From assembly GCF_000017685.1 (NCBI RefSeq), contig NC_010602.1, positions 1,505,501-1,569,500 of the forward strand: a DNA stretch of 64,000 bases. The letters are read 5' to 3'. Shown here piece after piece: positions 8,189 to 15,813 of the stretch. The notes under the pieces are model-generated. The model did not search any database. It had not been told where the DNA came from and worked only from the letters and a program-made list of their open reading frames with translations. Origin of the DNA: Leptospira biflexa serovar Patoc strain 'Patoc 1 (Paris)' (GTDB lineage Bacteria > Spirochaetota > Leptospiria > Leptospirales > Leptospiraceae). The position numbers and the translations under genes are program-made. Position 1 is the first letter of the stretch. The number at the start of each line of letters is the position of its first letter.

Positions 8189-8802
8189 TTTTGAATCCTT
8201 TTTTGAATTTCCTTATAGATAATAACGATTTGTTCTTTTAACCCTTCTCTATCAGTATCGTTCGTTACGACAAAATCAGAGAGGATCTTTTTTTTCTCGA
8301 TGTCCATTTGGGAAGCGGTCCTTCTTTCGAAATCGGCTTTGTCCATCCCACCCCTTACTTTCACACGATCCCAGTTTTGTTCTTTGGGAAGGGAAATTGT
8401 GACTGTAAAATCACAAATGGTATGAGCATCGGTTTCAAATAAAAGTGGGACTTCCCAGGCGACGAGACTCCCTTCCTTCGTTCCTTGGAAAAATTCCAGG
8501 AATTGTTTTCTTACGAGTGGGTGGAGGAGTTCATTGAGTGCTTTTAGTTTTGTTTCGTCGCTAAAAGCAAGTTCTGCGATTTTTGTGCGATTGATTGTAT
8601 CATTTTCTGAGACAATCGATGGTCCAAAGATCGAAACGAGTTCGGATTTGACAGGGCTATTTGGTTCTGTGAAACTTCTGGCAATTGTATCAGAACTAAT
8701 CGTCACTGCACCTAATTCTCCAAAGATGGAAAGCGCAGTGGATTTCCCGGATCCAATGGAGCCGGTAATACCGATTAATGTTTTGTTTGGAGCAAGTGCC
8801 AC
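8185..8802 (-). CDS. coaE: dephospho-CoA kinase
   Basis: The product has 205 residues, the normal length for CoaE, which phosphorylates dephospho-CoA at the ribose 3' hydroxyl in the last step of coenzyme A synthesis. A P-loop (GITGSIGSGKST) lies at residues about 11-22, followed by the T-I-S-S-D-T-I-A-R segment, HPLVR and W-E-V-P-L-L-F-E, all typical of the family. The only usable start is GTG at 8802; no Shine-Dalgarno sequence precedes it, and it lies in the 3' arm of a perfect hairpin. It is followed by the SPOR gene with a 4-nt overlap. Confidence 0.93.
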   Translation of the reverse strand: MALAPNKTLIGITGSIGSGKSTALSIFGELGAVTISSDTIARSFTEPNSPVKSELVSIFGPSIVSENDTINRTKIAELAFSDETKLKALNELLHPLVRKQFLEFFQGTKEGSLVAWEVPLLFETDAHTICDFTVTISLPKEQNWDRVKVRGGMDKADFERRTASQMDIEKKKILSDFVVTNDTDREGLKEQIVIIYKEIQKRIQK

Positions 8803-8827
8803 GGGTTTATAACATAAAAAACCCGTG
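8800..8827 (-). promoter_or_regulatory. hairpin that contains the coaE start codon
   Basis: CACGGGTTT (8800-8808) and AAACCCGTG (8819-8827) are perfect 9-bp inverted repeats. In the minus-strand mRNA the downstream arm ends in the GTG that starts coaE, so folding would bury the start codon. No T-run follows, so it is not a standard terminator. A translational switch is an inference. Confidence 0.4.
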
Positions 8828-8835
8828 AAAGTACA

Positions 8836-8870
8836 AGTATTTTTTTACTTCATTTGAGAAAAAAAATACT
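8836..8870. other. AT-rich inverted repeat
   Basis: AGTATTTTTTT (8836-8846) and AAAAAAATACT (8860-8870) are perfectly complementary over 11 bp. It lies between the end of the alpha/beta-hydrolase gene and coaE, both on the minus strand. It may end the hydrolase transcript: the stem itself provides a T-run, but it has no GC clamp. Confidence 0.35.
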
Positions 8871-8884
8871 AAAGGATTTTGTAC

Positions 8885-9823
8885 TTAATCTTTGTTTACT
8901 GATCCGTTTAAAATCCAGTCTTGTACCAGTTTGGCGGACAATTTTGGATCTTCGATCATAGGGGCATGGCCCATATTTTCTAATAAGACTGTTTCCAATT
9001 TGGATTTCAATTTAGCTTTGAGAACGTCCATTACAGAATAATGGATGACCTTGTCTTCTTTCCCCCAAATTGTAAGGCAGGGTGCCTTGATTTGGTCCAG
9101 TTGTGATTCTAAAACATAACCTTCTTTGCGAATTTGTTTTAAGATATGGGCATTCCATTCCCGATTGGCGACCGACTTTTCGGCAAAATAGGATTTTAAA
9201 AACGAAGGCAAATACGGTGGTTTCACAAAGGTGAATCGTAGCAGGCGATCAAAGTCTTCGGTATCTTTGACAAGAAGGGGGCTTTCTTTTCCTGAGAGTT
9301 CGATCGTTTGCATTTCACTAGGCACTGGACTTTTGATCCCTGCGTTGTCAAAAAGGATTAGTGTCTTCACTTGTTTTGGAAATTTAGATGCAAAGAGACC
9401 TGCGATCCCACCACCCATGGAGTTGCCGGCAATATGGAATTCTGTTAGACCAAGTTTTTCTGTAAATTTTTGCAAACGGATGGCTTGGGATTCTTGTGTG
9501 TAAGAGATCCCTTCCGGTTTACTCGATTCGCCAAAACCAGGAAGGTCCGGTGCAATCACTCGGATGTTTTTAGGAAGGTGTCTGGAAAATCTGGTCCAGT
9601 GATCTTTGTCACCACCAAAGCCGTGTACGACGAGGAGAGTTTCACCATCACCAGGCTTTTCAGTGTACTTCCAATCTAAATCTTCGACTACAACTGACTT
9701 TGTTTCTAAGTCAGACCTGTATCTTTCTATACTAATACCTGTTTTGTGAAGCTGGGAGGCACATCCGAAAAGGGTTCCTGTGATGATGATTAAGCTTAGG
9801 TGGAGTTTTAATTTTGATTTCAT
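8885..9823 (-). CDS. alpha/beta-hydrolase lipoprotein
   Basis: The product has 312 residues. A signal peptide with lipobox TGTLFGC makes it a likely lipoprotein. The alpha/beta-hydrolase fold spans residues about 55-305: the oxyanion motif VVHGFGGDKDHW, the APDLPGFGESSKP loop, the nucleophile elbow GNSMGGG, then the acid in WGKEDKVI and the histidine in NMGHAP. The Ser-Asp-His triad is therefore complete. Substrate unknown; the family includes esterases, lipases and C-C hydrolases. Anchoring at the membrane suggests lipid or ester substrates. It is separated from the tRNA-Phe gene by about 70 bp and transcribed away from it. Confidence 0.85.
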   Translation of the reverse strand: MKSKLKLHLSLIIITGTLFGCASQLHKTGISIERYRSDLETKSVVVEDLDWKYTEKPGDGETLLVVHGFGGDKDHWTRFSRHLPKNIRVIAPDLPGFGESSKPEGISYTQESQAIRLQKFTEKLGLTEFHIAGNSMGGGIAGLFASKFPKQVKTLILFDNAGIKSPVPSEMQTIELSGKESPLLVKDTEDFDRLLRFTFVKPPYLPSFLKSYFAEKSVANREWNAHILKQIRKEGYVLESQLDQIKAPCLTIWGKEDKVIHYSVMDVLKAKLKSKLETVLLENMGHAPMIEDPKLSAKLVQDWILNGSVNKD

Positions 9824-9893
9824 TTTTGTCCTTACAAAAAATGCAAAGGTTCGTTGACAGAGGGCTATGAAAAAATACTTTGGTCGTAACCGA

Positions 9894-9966
<73 letters not shown>

Positions 9967-9973
9967 AGGTTAC

Positions 9974-10231
9974 CTATTTTCCTGCCTTTCTTTCTTCTCC
10001 CATCGTCCAAAGTCCCAAAAATTCGTTCTCTTCTACTTTTTTGCAAAGTTCTGGTTTGTATAATTTTTTGACAGGTGGTTTCGGGTAGATATGGATTTCA
10101 TCATTATCGGGAATGAAGGTAAGCATACGTAAAATCGTATCTTGGCCTTCAATTTCATACATGGTATAAGACATACCTTTGGAAGGAATGATTTGGGATG
10201 TTTCCAAATACTTGCGAGTGGTGTCAGACAT
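9974..10231 (-). CDS. short conserved-looking cytoplasmic protein
   Basis: An 85-residue product with no signal peptide or membrane segment. It has a balanced, charged composition with phrases such as KGMSYTMYEIEGQDTI and FIPDNDEIHIYPKPP that look like a small beta-rich protein. Not recognised. It ends 8 bp from the 3' end of tRNA-Phe on the opposite strand. Codon use resembles its neighbours, which favours a real gene over a shadow; overlapping frames here are the less plausible ones. Confidence 0.55.
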   Translation of the reverse strand: MSDTTRKYLETSQIIPSKGMSYTMYEIEGQDTILRMLTFIPDNDEIHIYPKPPVKKLYKPELCKKVEENEFLGLWTMGEERKAGK

Positions 10232-10288
10232 ATCCTAACGGTGTTCAAGGTTTGGTTTGACAGCAACTAAAAAGTTAGTTTTGAAATT

Positions 10289-11692
10289 CTATTTTTTTAA
10301 GAATCGTTTTGCAAACAAACTGAGTTTCTCCCTGATTTTAGGTGAGCTTCCTACGGAAACATTCAAACGAAAGAATTGGTTCCAATGTTTAGAAAGTCCA
10401 AATAAGGATCCTGGTGCAATCGCTATGCCCATTTTTTTTGCATCCAAAAGTAATTTATCACCATCTAACGCTGATTCAATCCATAGGACAAAACCACCGT
10501 CTGGTTTTGTGATTTTTATGTTTCCTTCACTTTCTTTGACAAGTAATTGGATATAGTCCTGGCAAAGTGATTTGTATTCTCGTCGTAAATATTTTAAATG
10601 CCTTTCGTATGTTTGGCGTTTTAAAAATTCCAAAATACATATTTGAGTCGGATGGTTTTCTGCGATTTTAAATGCTCTCGAAATTTTGGATAAGGCAGAA
10701 ATCCCCGTTTTGGAAGAGACCCAACCAATCCGTAATCCAGGTGAAAGTGTTTTGGAAAAGGAAGAACATAAAAATGATCTCGGACCATTCTTTCCTTCTG
10801 GGAAAAAACTCACCAAGGGTTTTGGTCGACTCCCATCAAAGTACAAATCCCCATAAATATCATCTTCTACGAGATGGATTCCGTATTGGTAGGAGATATT
10901 CGCTAAGTTTTGTTTTGTTTGGTCACTAAATAAAATTCCATTGGGGTTATTGAAGTTTGCGGCAAATAAAAATACCTTTGGTTTGTGTCGTTTGATGAGT
11001 TTTTCAAATTCGGTACTATTTATTCCTTCACCACTTCTATAAGGAATTTCTACTACTTTTAATTTTAGTGTTTCTAGGATTTGGAAGAGCCCTACATAAA
11101 TGGGAGAAGGAACAATCACGGTATCGCCAGGTTCAGTCACAGCAAACAAAGAGTAGGTGATTGCTTCTGTGCAACCTGAAGTGATTTGGATTTGTTTAGA
11201 AATCACTCGGTATCCAAAAAGGGATGTTCGTTTGGCGATCCATTCTCGTAAATTTGGATTCCCTTGTAAGTCCCCATAACTAAAGATATCTTTGTGTAAA
11301 AATGCTCTTTTGAATGCAGTATTCAATTCCTGAATAGGTAAATACGTTTCAGATGGGATAGCGGCTCCAAAGGATAAAAGTTTTGGATCCATGACAGTAT
11401 TCATGATTTGTTGGATTCGATCATCGGCTTCTACCGATTCATAAAATTGATTTTGAGGACCAAAGATCACCGAACTGATTTGTTTCTGTACATAATAGCC
11501 TGATTTGTTTTGAGCATAAAGATAACCTTCTTCTTCCAAAATTCGGTAGGCTTCTTTGGCTGTTGATAAACTACATGATTTTAAAGATTGGATTTCGCGA
11601 AGAGATGGGATCTTTTCGTTTTCAGAATAATATCCGGATTCAATTTCTTTTTTGAGATCAGATGCAAGTTGTTGGTATTTTGTTTTTTCCAT
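10289..11692 (-). CDS. MocR/GabR-type regulator: GntR HTH fused to aminotransferase fold
   Basis: The product has 467 residues from ATG 11692, preceded by AGG at a fair distance; a second in-frame ATG lies at 11716. Residues 1-70 form a GntR winged helix (YQQLASDLKKEIESGYY, KIPSLREIQSLKSCSLSTAK, EEGYLYAQNKSGYYV). Residues about 100-465 form a type I aminotransferase fold with PLP lysine in SSFSKTLSPGLRIGW, NFNNPNG and EDDIYGD. MocR proteins use PLP as effector and usually control a metabolic gene next door. Here the divergent gene at 11759 is an aminotransferase, its likely target. A repeated TATACAGATG motif lies in the gap between them. Confidence 0.9.
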   Translation of the reverse strand: MEKTKYQQLASDLKKEIESGYYSENEKIPSLREIQSLKSCSLSTAKEAYRILEEEGYLYAQNKSGYYVQKQISSVIFGPQNQFYESVEADDRIQQIMNTVMDPKLLSFGAAIPSETYLPIQELNTAFKRAFLHKDIFSYGDLQGNPNLREWIAKRTSLFGYRVISKQIQITSGCTEAITYSLFAVTEPGDTVIVPSPIYVGLFQILETLKLKVVEIPYRSGEGINSTEFEKLIKRHKPKVFLFAANFNNPNGILFSDQTKQNLANISYQYGIHLVEDDIYGDLYFDGSRPKPLVSFFPEGKNGPRSFLCSSFSKTLSPGLRIGWVSSKTGISALSKISRAFKIAENHPTQICILEFLKRQTYERHLKYLRREYKSLCQDYIQLLVKESEGNIKITKPDGGFVLWIESALDGDKLLLDAKKMGIAIAPGSLFGLSKHWNQFFRLNVSVGSSPKIREKLSLFAKRFLKK

Positions 11693-11733
11693 CTGTATAC
11701 CTATAGTGAGATTCATCTGTATATGGACAGATG
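11690..11733. promoter_or_regulatory. candidate MocR operator: two direct repeats and one inverted copy
   Basis: CATCTGTATA occurs at 11690-11699 and again at 11714-11723, 24 bp apart. An inverted copy of its first seven bases (ACAGATG) follows at 11727-11733, making CATCTGT-6-ACAGATG. GabR- and PdxR-like regulators are known to bind direct repeats in the shared promoter. Both possible start codons of the regulator lie inside copies of the motif, which would fit autorepression. Confidence 0.55.
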
Positions 11734-11758
11734 TCCATTTGATTGATAATTTATATAC

Positions 11759-12952
11759 ATGGAATCTAATCTGACAAATCTATTTTTGGCAAAAAGAACG
11801 AAACACATTCGTTCCTCACTGATCCGTGAAATTTTAAAAATAACGGTAAAAGATTCCGAATTCCTTTCTTTTGCAGGAGGTCTACCCAACCCAAACTTAA
11901 TCGAAAGAGAACTTTTACAAAAGGCGACCGAAAAAACTCTTATCTCCTCGGCCGAGAGTGCCTTACAATATGGTGATTCTACAGGTGTTTCGGAACTAAA
12001 ACAACTGATCTTAGATACCTTCGTCGGCATGGAGGGATGTGATACCAACTCCATTTGTATCACCCATGGTTCCCAGCAAGGATTGGATATCCTTGGGAAA
12101 CTGTTTATGGAGGAAGATACAAATGTTCTTTTGGAAGACCCAGTGTATTTAGGAGCCCTTCAGGCATTTTCTCCTTACCAACCCAAGTTTTTTTCCCTTG
12201 CATTGGAGGCAGATGGGCCTAGTCTTTCGAAGCTAAGAGAAATCCTTTCCAGTCGCCGAATCCATTGTTTTTACACCAATCCCAGTTACCAAAATCCATC
12301 CACAATTACTTGGACTGTGGAGAAACGAATCGCAGTTGCAGAGTTACTCGATGAGTATGAAGTCATCCTCTTCGAAGATGAAGCTTATCAATTCTTAGAT
12401 TTTTCGGGAACGGTATATCCATCCATTGCTTCGTTTCGAAAGAATAAAGATCTAACATTTGTTTTGGGAAGTTTTTCCAAAATTATTTCACCAGGGTTTC
12501 GTTTGGGGTGGGTGGTGGTTCCGAATGTTTATCTGGAGATGTTCACTCGGATCAAACAAGGAAATGATCTCAATTCTAACCAATTTTCACAGATTGTACT
12601 GTTGAACCTTCTTTCTCGATTCGATTTCAAAGAACATTGCAGTAAGATCCAATCCTACTACCACAAACAAAAACAACACTTGGTGGATTGTTTGGCAAGA
12701 TACCTTCCCGAAGTGAGATTCCAAAACCCCCAAGGGGGGATGTTCCTTTGGGTGGAATACCCGAATGTCTCTGAGAAGGAAATGATGCAACATTTGATGG
12801 AAAAAAAAGTGGTGATGGTGCCAGGGAATGAATTCCGTTTATTGGATTCAGATTCAGCTTACTTTCGGATGAATTTTAGTTTTTTACAAACAGTGGATAT
12901 GGAGGAAGGGGTGAAACGAATTGCTTCTGTGTATCGCGACATAATTACGTAA
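11759..12952 (+). CDS. PLP-dependent aminotransferase, LysN/2-aminoadipate type
   Basis: The product has 397 residues, standard for class I/II aminotransferases. Visible features are FAGGLPNPNLIE near residue 40, YGDSTGVSELKQL, the cofactor pocket THGSQQGLD, YTNPSYQNPS, EDEAYQFL and the PLP lysine in LGSFSKIISPGFRLGW. The FAGG-L-P start and overall pattern resemble LysN/2-aminoadipate or multi-substrate aromatic aminotransferases; the substrate cannot be told from sequence. It is transcribed away from the MocR regulator across a 66-bp gap holding the repeated motif, so control by PLP or amino-acid supply is a reasonable inference. Confidence 0.88.
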   Translation: MESNLTNLFLAKRTKHIRSSLIREILKITVKDSEFLSFAGGLPNPNLIERELLQKATEKTLISSAESALQYGDSTGVSELKQLILDTFVGMEGCDTNSICITHGSQQGLDILGKLFMEEDTNVLLEDPVYLGALQAFSPYQPKFFSLALEADGPSLSKLREILSSRRIHCFYTNPSYQNPSTITWTVEKRIAVAELLDEYEVILFEDEAYQFLDFSGTVYPSIASFRKNKDLTFVLGSFSKIISPGFRLGWVVVPNVYLEMFTRIKQGNDLNSNQFSQIVLLNLLSRFDFKEHCSKIQSYYHKQKQHLVDCLARYLPEVRFQNPQGGMFLWVEYPNVSEKEMMQHLMEKKVVMVPGNEFRLLDSDSAYFRMNFSFLQTVDMEEGVKRIASVYRDIIT

Positions 12953-12973
12953 CACTTGTGTAGTTAAATTTGT

Positions 12974-13002
12974 TTGACAAATACTATTCATGTGTTTACT
13001 TA
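12974..13002 (+). promoter_or_regulatory. sigma70-like promoter directly abutting a start codon
   Basis: TTGACA at 12974-12979 is followed, after exactly 17 nt, by TACTTA at 12997-13002. Start codons lie at 13003 and 13009. Transcription starting about 7 nt below the -10 would begin at or next to the ATG at 13009, giving a leaderless message. No Shine-Dalgarno sequence is seen. Confidence 0.5.
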
Positions 13003-13008
13003 ATGAAT

Positions 13009-13164
13009 ATGAAGCCTGCCATTTCAAAAGCATTGCATCCTAAGTTTTCGGTTCTCAGTTTAGAAGAAAAATTGGAAATCCTAAAAGAAGATCCAAACTT
13101 TCGTTTGCTTGTCGAACAGATGTACCAAAACTACAAGGAAAACCGATCCACTGTGATTCTTTGA
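13009..13164 (+). CDS. very small protein, possibly leaderless
   Basis: A 51-residue product from ATG 13009 (53 from ATG 13003). It is charged and probably helical: LHPKFSVLSLEEKLEILKED then a C-terminal helix ending YKENRSTVIL. No signal peptide or known domain. The strong promoter just upstream and the good codon use favour expression. It precedes another small unknown gene on the same strand by 49 bp, the second one having its own GGAAAGTAGG ribosome site. Confidence 0.45.
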   Translation: MKPAISKALHPKFSVLSLEEKLEILKEDPNFRLLVEQMYQNYKENRSTVIL

Positions 13165-13213
13165 TTTGCCTCGCATTCCCACACATGTTTCTATGGAAGG
13201 AAAGTAGGTAATT

Positions 13214-13642
13214 ATGAATTTAGATCTTACACCACAAGAAACAAAACAACTTTTAGATGCATTGACTGTATTTGAATGGGTGAGTAATTCTCCCCATGAA
13301 GAATCCGATCCAAGTGTGGATGGATTCCTCCAATCCTTACTCGCAAAATTGTCAAAGAACATGGAAAATAGTCCCATCGTTTCCGAAAACGGAATGTTCA
13401 CAGTTGCAGAAGAATATTTCCAAGAGGTATTTGAATCCTATATCGAACCATACAATGATGATGTTTTTTGGACAGAACTCACAACAGAACTTGCCCAAAG
13501 GGATTTAGAACTCACTTTGTCAGAAAAAGAATTGGAAGCATTAGCCCCAGAAGCATACGAAACCAAAGTGGCAAAAGAAGCAGAAAAATATGATGCAGAG
13601 TTCGAAAAAAATGGAGTGGATCGTTTATTCTTAAAAAAATAG
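13214..13642 (+). CDS. acidic cytoplasmic protein, unknown
   Basis: A 142-residue product starting at ATG 13214, with GGAAAGTAGG upstream. Strongly acidic and helical: it begins MNLDLTPQETKQLLDALTVF and ends in a Glu/Lys/Ala-rich helix (KELEALAPEAYETKVAKEAE). No signal peptide, no transmembrane segment and no recognised family. It ends 48 bp from the end of the convergent phosphatase gene, with no clear terminator between. Confidence 0.6.
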   Translation: MNLDLTPQETKQLLDALTVFEWVSNSPHEESDPSVDGFLQSLLAKLSKNMENSPIVSENGMFTVAEEYFQEVFESYIEPYNDDVFWTELTTELAQRDLELTLSEKELEALAPEAYETKVAKEAEKYDAEFEKNGVDRLFLKK

Positions 13643-13690
13643 AAACATAAAAAAGAATCCATCAAAGTATCTTACGGTGATAAAAACACT

Positions 13691-15775
13691 CTAAGTTACT
13701 GGATCTTTTTTTTCCCATTCTACAAGCACCATCGTTTGGTCATCTTCTTGTTCTTCTTTCCCTTGGAATAAAAACAATTGGATGACAAGTTCCGAAAGGA
13801 CTCTTTCCGATTCTTTATTTTGGAATTCAGAAAGAATGGTTTGGATTCGTTCCATTCCAAACTCTTCTCGCGCTTCATTTTTTTGTTCTAACATCCCATC
13901 GGTAAACAGTAAAATGCGATCCCCTTCCAAAATAGGGAATTGTTTTTGCGTATAGGGTTGGTCCTTTTTTAGTCCAATGATATTGCCTGTTCGGTTCAAG
14001 ATGATTTGTGTTCCATTCGAAACAAAAATTTGATTTGGGTGACCCGCTGAGGAATAATAAACGGTTTTTGTTTTGGTATCAATGTCCAATAAAAATCCAG
14101 AAAAAACAATCTTCAAACCAGAAAACTTATTTTGGATTTTTTGGTTGAGATGGTTCATCAAATCATCGGTTTTTGTGATGAATCGTTTGATGGCTTCATA
14201 TTCTGATTTGATGGCCATTGTATATAACGCTGCCTGGATTCCGTGTCCTGTTGCGTCCGCGACAAAAAATCGAACGGTCCCATTATCCAATTCAAAGATA
14301 TCATAAAAATCTCCTCCCACTTCATCCTGTGGTTGGAAGTAAAGATGGATTTTTAAAGGATCAAATTTGATTCCATCTTCCGGCAGAATTTTTTGTTGGA
14401 TCTTTTTGGCGAGGAGTAGGTCCTTTTTAATTCGATTGAGAGAGGAATTCAATTGATAGGTTCTGTCTGAAACTATTTGTTCTAGGTTTTCTGTCACAGC
14501 TAACAATGATTCATTGCTAATTTTTAAACTTTCTGCCAGTTCTTCAGCGCGAACAAAAGCATTGGCAATCCTACTCGATAGAATAAGAGATTGGATGAAG
14601 ATAAAACATAATAACGCATAGGGAGTGAGTCCAATACCACGACTATTCAAACTATGTTTGAGGATATCAAAGGAAACGGAAAATGCTAAGACAAGTAGTC
14701 CCATCAAAAAAAGTTTAGAATTTGGTCTGCTGTTGATGACAGCTTTTAAATTGATATGGATCACATATCCGATGATGATGAATGCTAAAATTTGAAATCC
14801 ATAAAGTAAAATCGTAAAAATGGAGATGGGTAAAAATAAAGTCAAAGAAAAGAGTGAACTTGTGATGATGGCACGGCGAACATGTTTGGCTTTTGATTCT
14901 TCTGGAAATAAGGAATGGATAAAAAGTAAAAACGTGGGGACTGCAAAATAATAAGAAGCAAACTCAATGCGAAATGCAGTGGGCCAATGAAACCTAGGAA
15001 AGAGTTCCAATACATACCTCTCGCCTGTAAAGGCAAGGCGTATTCCCAGTAAAAAACAAAAGATAGCAAAGTAAAAAATGGATTTTTCCTTTCGTTTGTA
15101 AAAGAACAATCCAAAATGATAGAGTCCAATGAGGGATAGTGCACCTAGGAGAAACAATTCTCTGGCATTGGCAAACATCTTCTCCCGATCCATTGCATAT
15201 TTGTTTCCTATGATAGGATTCCCCCAAAATCCACCAAAATTGTTTTCATAATTGGCAATGTGAAATACAAGTTCGATCACTTCATCGTCCGGGATGAGAG
15301 TGTAGTATTTTGATTTGATACGAGGAGTGTCATCAAATTGATTGATACCAGGTTTTCCTTGGCCACCAATGAGAACTCCATTGGCAAAAAAACGATACGA
15401 AGAGGCAATGTCTGGAATATAAATCCTAAGTTCTTGGCCGACAGTTTGTTTGTTAGTGTGAATGAACGCACGTAAGGTGACCTTACCAGTTCTTGGTAAT
15501 TCGATGCCACCATACTCTTCATTTTGCCATGAGTTTGGAATGGCAAGGTATCCTGTTAATTCCTTTTGGCCGTGAAAGGGTGGGTAATGGAATTCTCCAA
15601 AATACAATTCCCATTCCCCTTGTAATTCGATGGATGTGTTTTCTTTGAAAGTGATCTCGCGTAAATCTAAGATCCCTTGGCGAAAACGGAGGTCTCCCTC
15701 TAAATCAGGATTCTGGCATTGGAATGAAGATAAGGCTATGGCGACACACACCAAACCTAAAATTACTTTTCGCAT
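13691..15775 (-). CDS. 7TM-DISM receptor with SpoIIE-type PP2C phosphatase
   Basis: The product has 694 residues. Signal peptide with lipobox ALSSFQC, so the N-terminus may be lipidated. Residues about 25-205 form a DISMED2/jellyroll-like extracellular sensor (LQGEWELYFGEF, PNSWQNEEYGG, GQELRIYIPDIASSYRFFANG). Seven transmembrane helices at about 210-410 form a 7TM-DISM domain, followed by a coiled coil (VRAEELAESLKISNESLLAV). The C-terminal PP2C/SpoIIE phosphatase (about 460-690) has VGGDFYDIF, VADATGHGIQAALYTM and LLFTDGMLEQKN. It should sense an external ligand and dephosphorylate a serine/threonine target such as an anti-sigma antagonist. No such partner lies beside it. Confidence 0.9.
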   Translation of the reverse strand: MRKVILGLVCVAIALSSFQCQNPDLEGDLRFRQGILDLREITFKENTSIELQGEWELYFGEFHYPPFHGQKELTGYLAIPNSWQNEEYGGIELPRTGKVTLRAFIHTNKQTVGQELRIYIPDIASSYRFFANGVLIGGQGKPGINQFDDTPRIKSKYYTLIPDDEVIELVFHIANYENNFGGFWGNPIIGNKYAMDREKMFANARELFLLGALSLIGLYHFGLFFYKRKEKSIFYFAIFCFLLGIRLAFTGERYVLELFPRFHWPTAFRIEFASYYFAVPTFLLFIHSLFPEESKAKHVRRAIITSSLFSLTLFLPISIFTILLYGFQILAFIIIGYVIHINLKAVINSRPNSKLFLMGLLVLAFSVSFDILKHSLNSRGIGLTPYALLCFIFIQSLILSSRIANAFVRAEELAESLKISNESLLAVTENLEQIVSDRTYQLNSSLNRIKKDLLLAKKIQQKILPEDGIKFDPLKIHLYFQPQDEVGGDFYDIFELDNGTVRFFVADATGHGIQAALYTMAIKSEYEAIKRFITKTDDLMNHLNQKIQNKFSGLKIVFSGFLLDIDTKTKTVYYSSAGHPNQIFVSNGTQIILNRTGNIIGLKKDQPYTQKQFPILEGDRILLFTDGMLEQKNEAREEFGMERIQTILSEFQNKESERVLSELVIQLFLFQGKEEQEDDQTMVLVEWEKKDPVT

Positions 15776-15813
15776 TGTACTTGAGTCTCTTTCCTTCTTT
15801 GGTTTGGAAAGAA

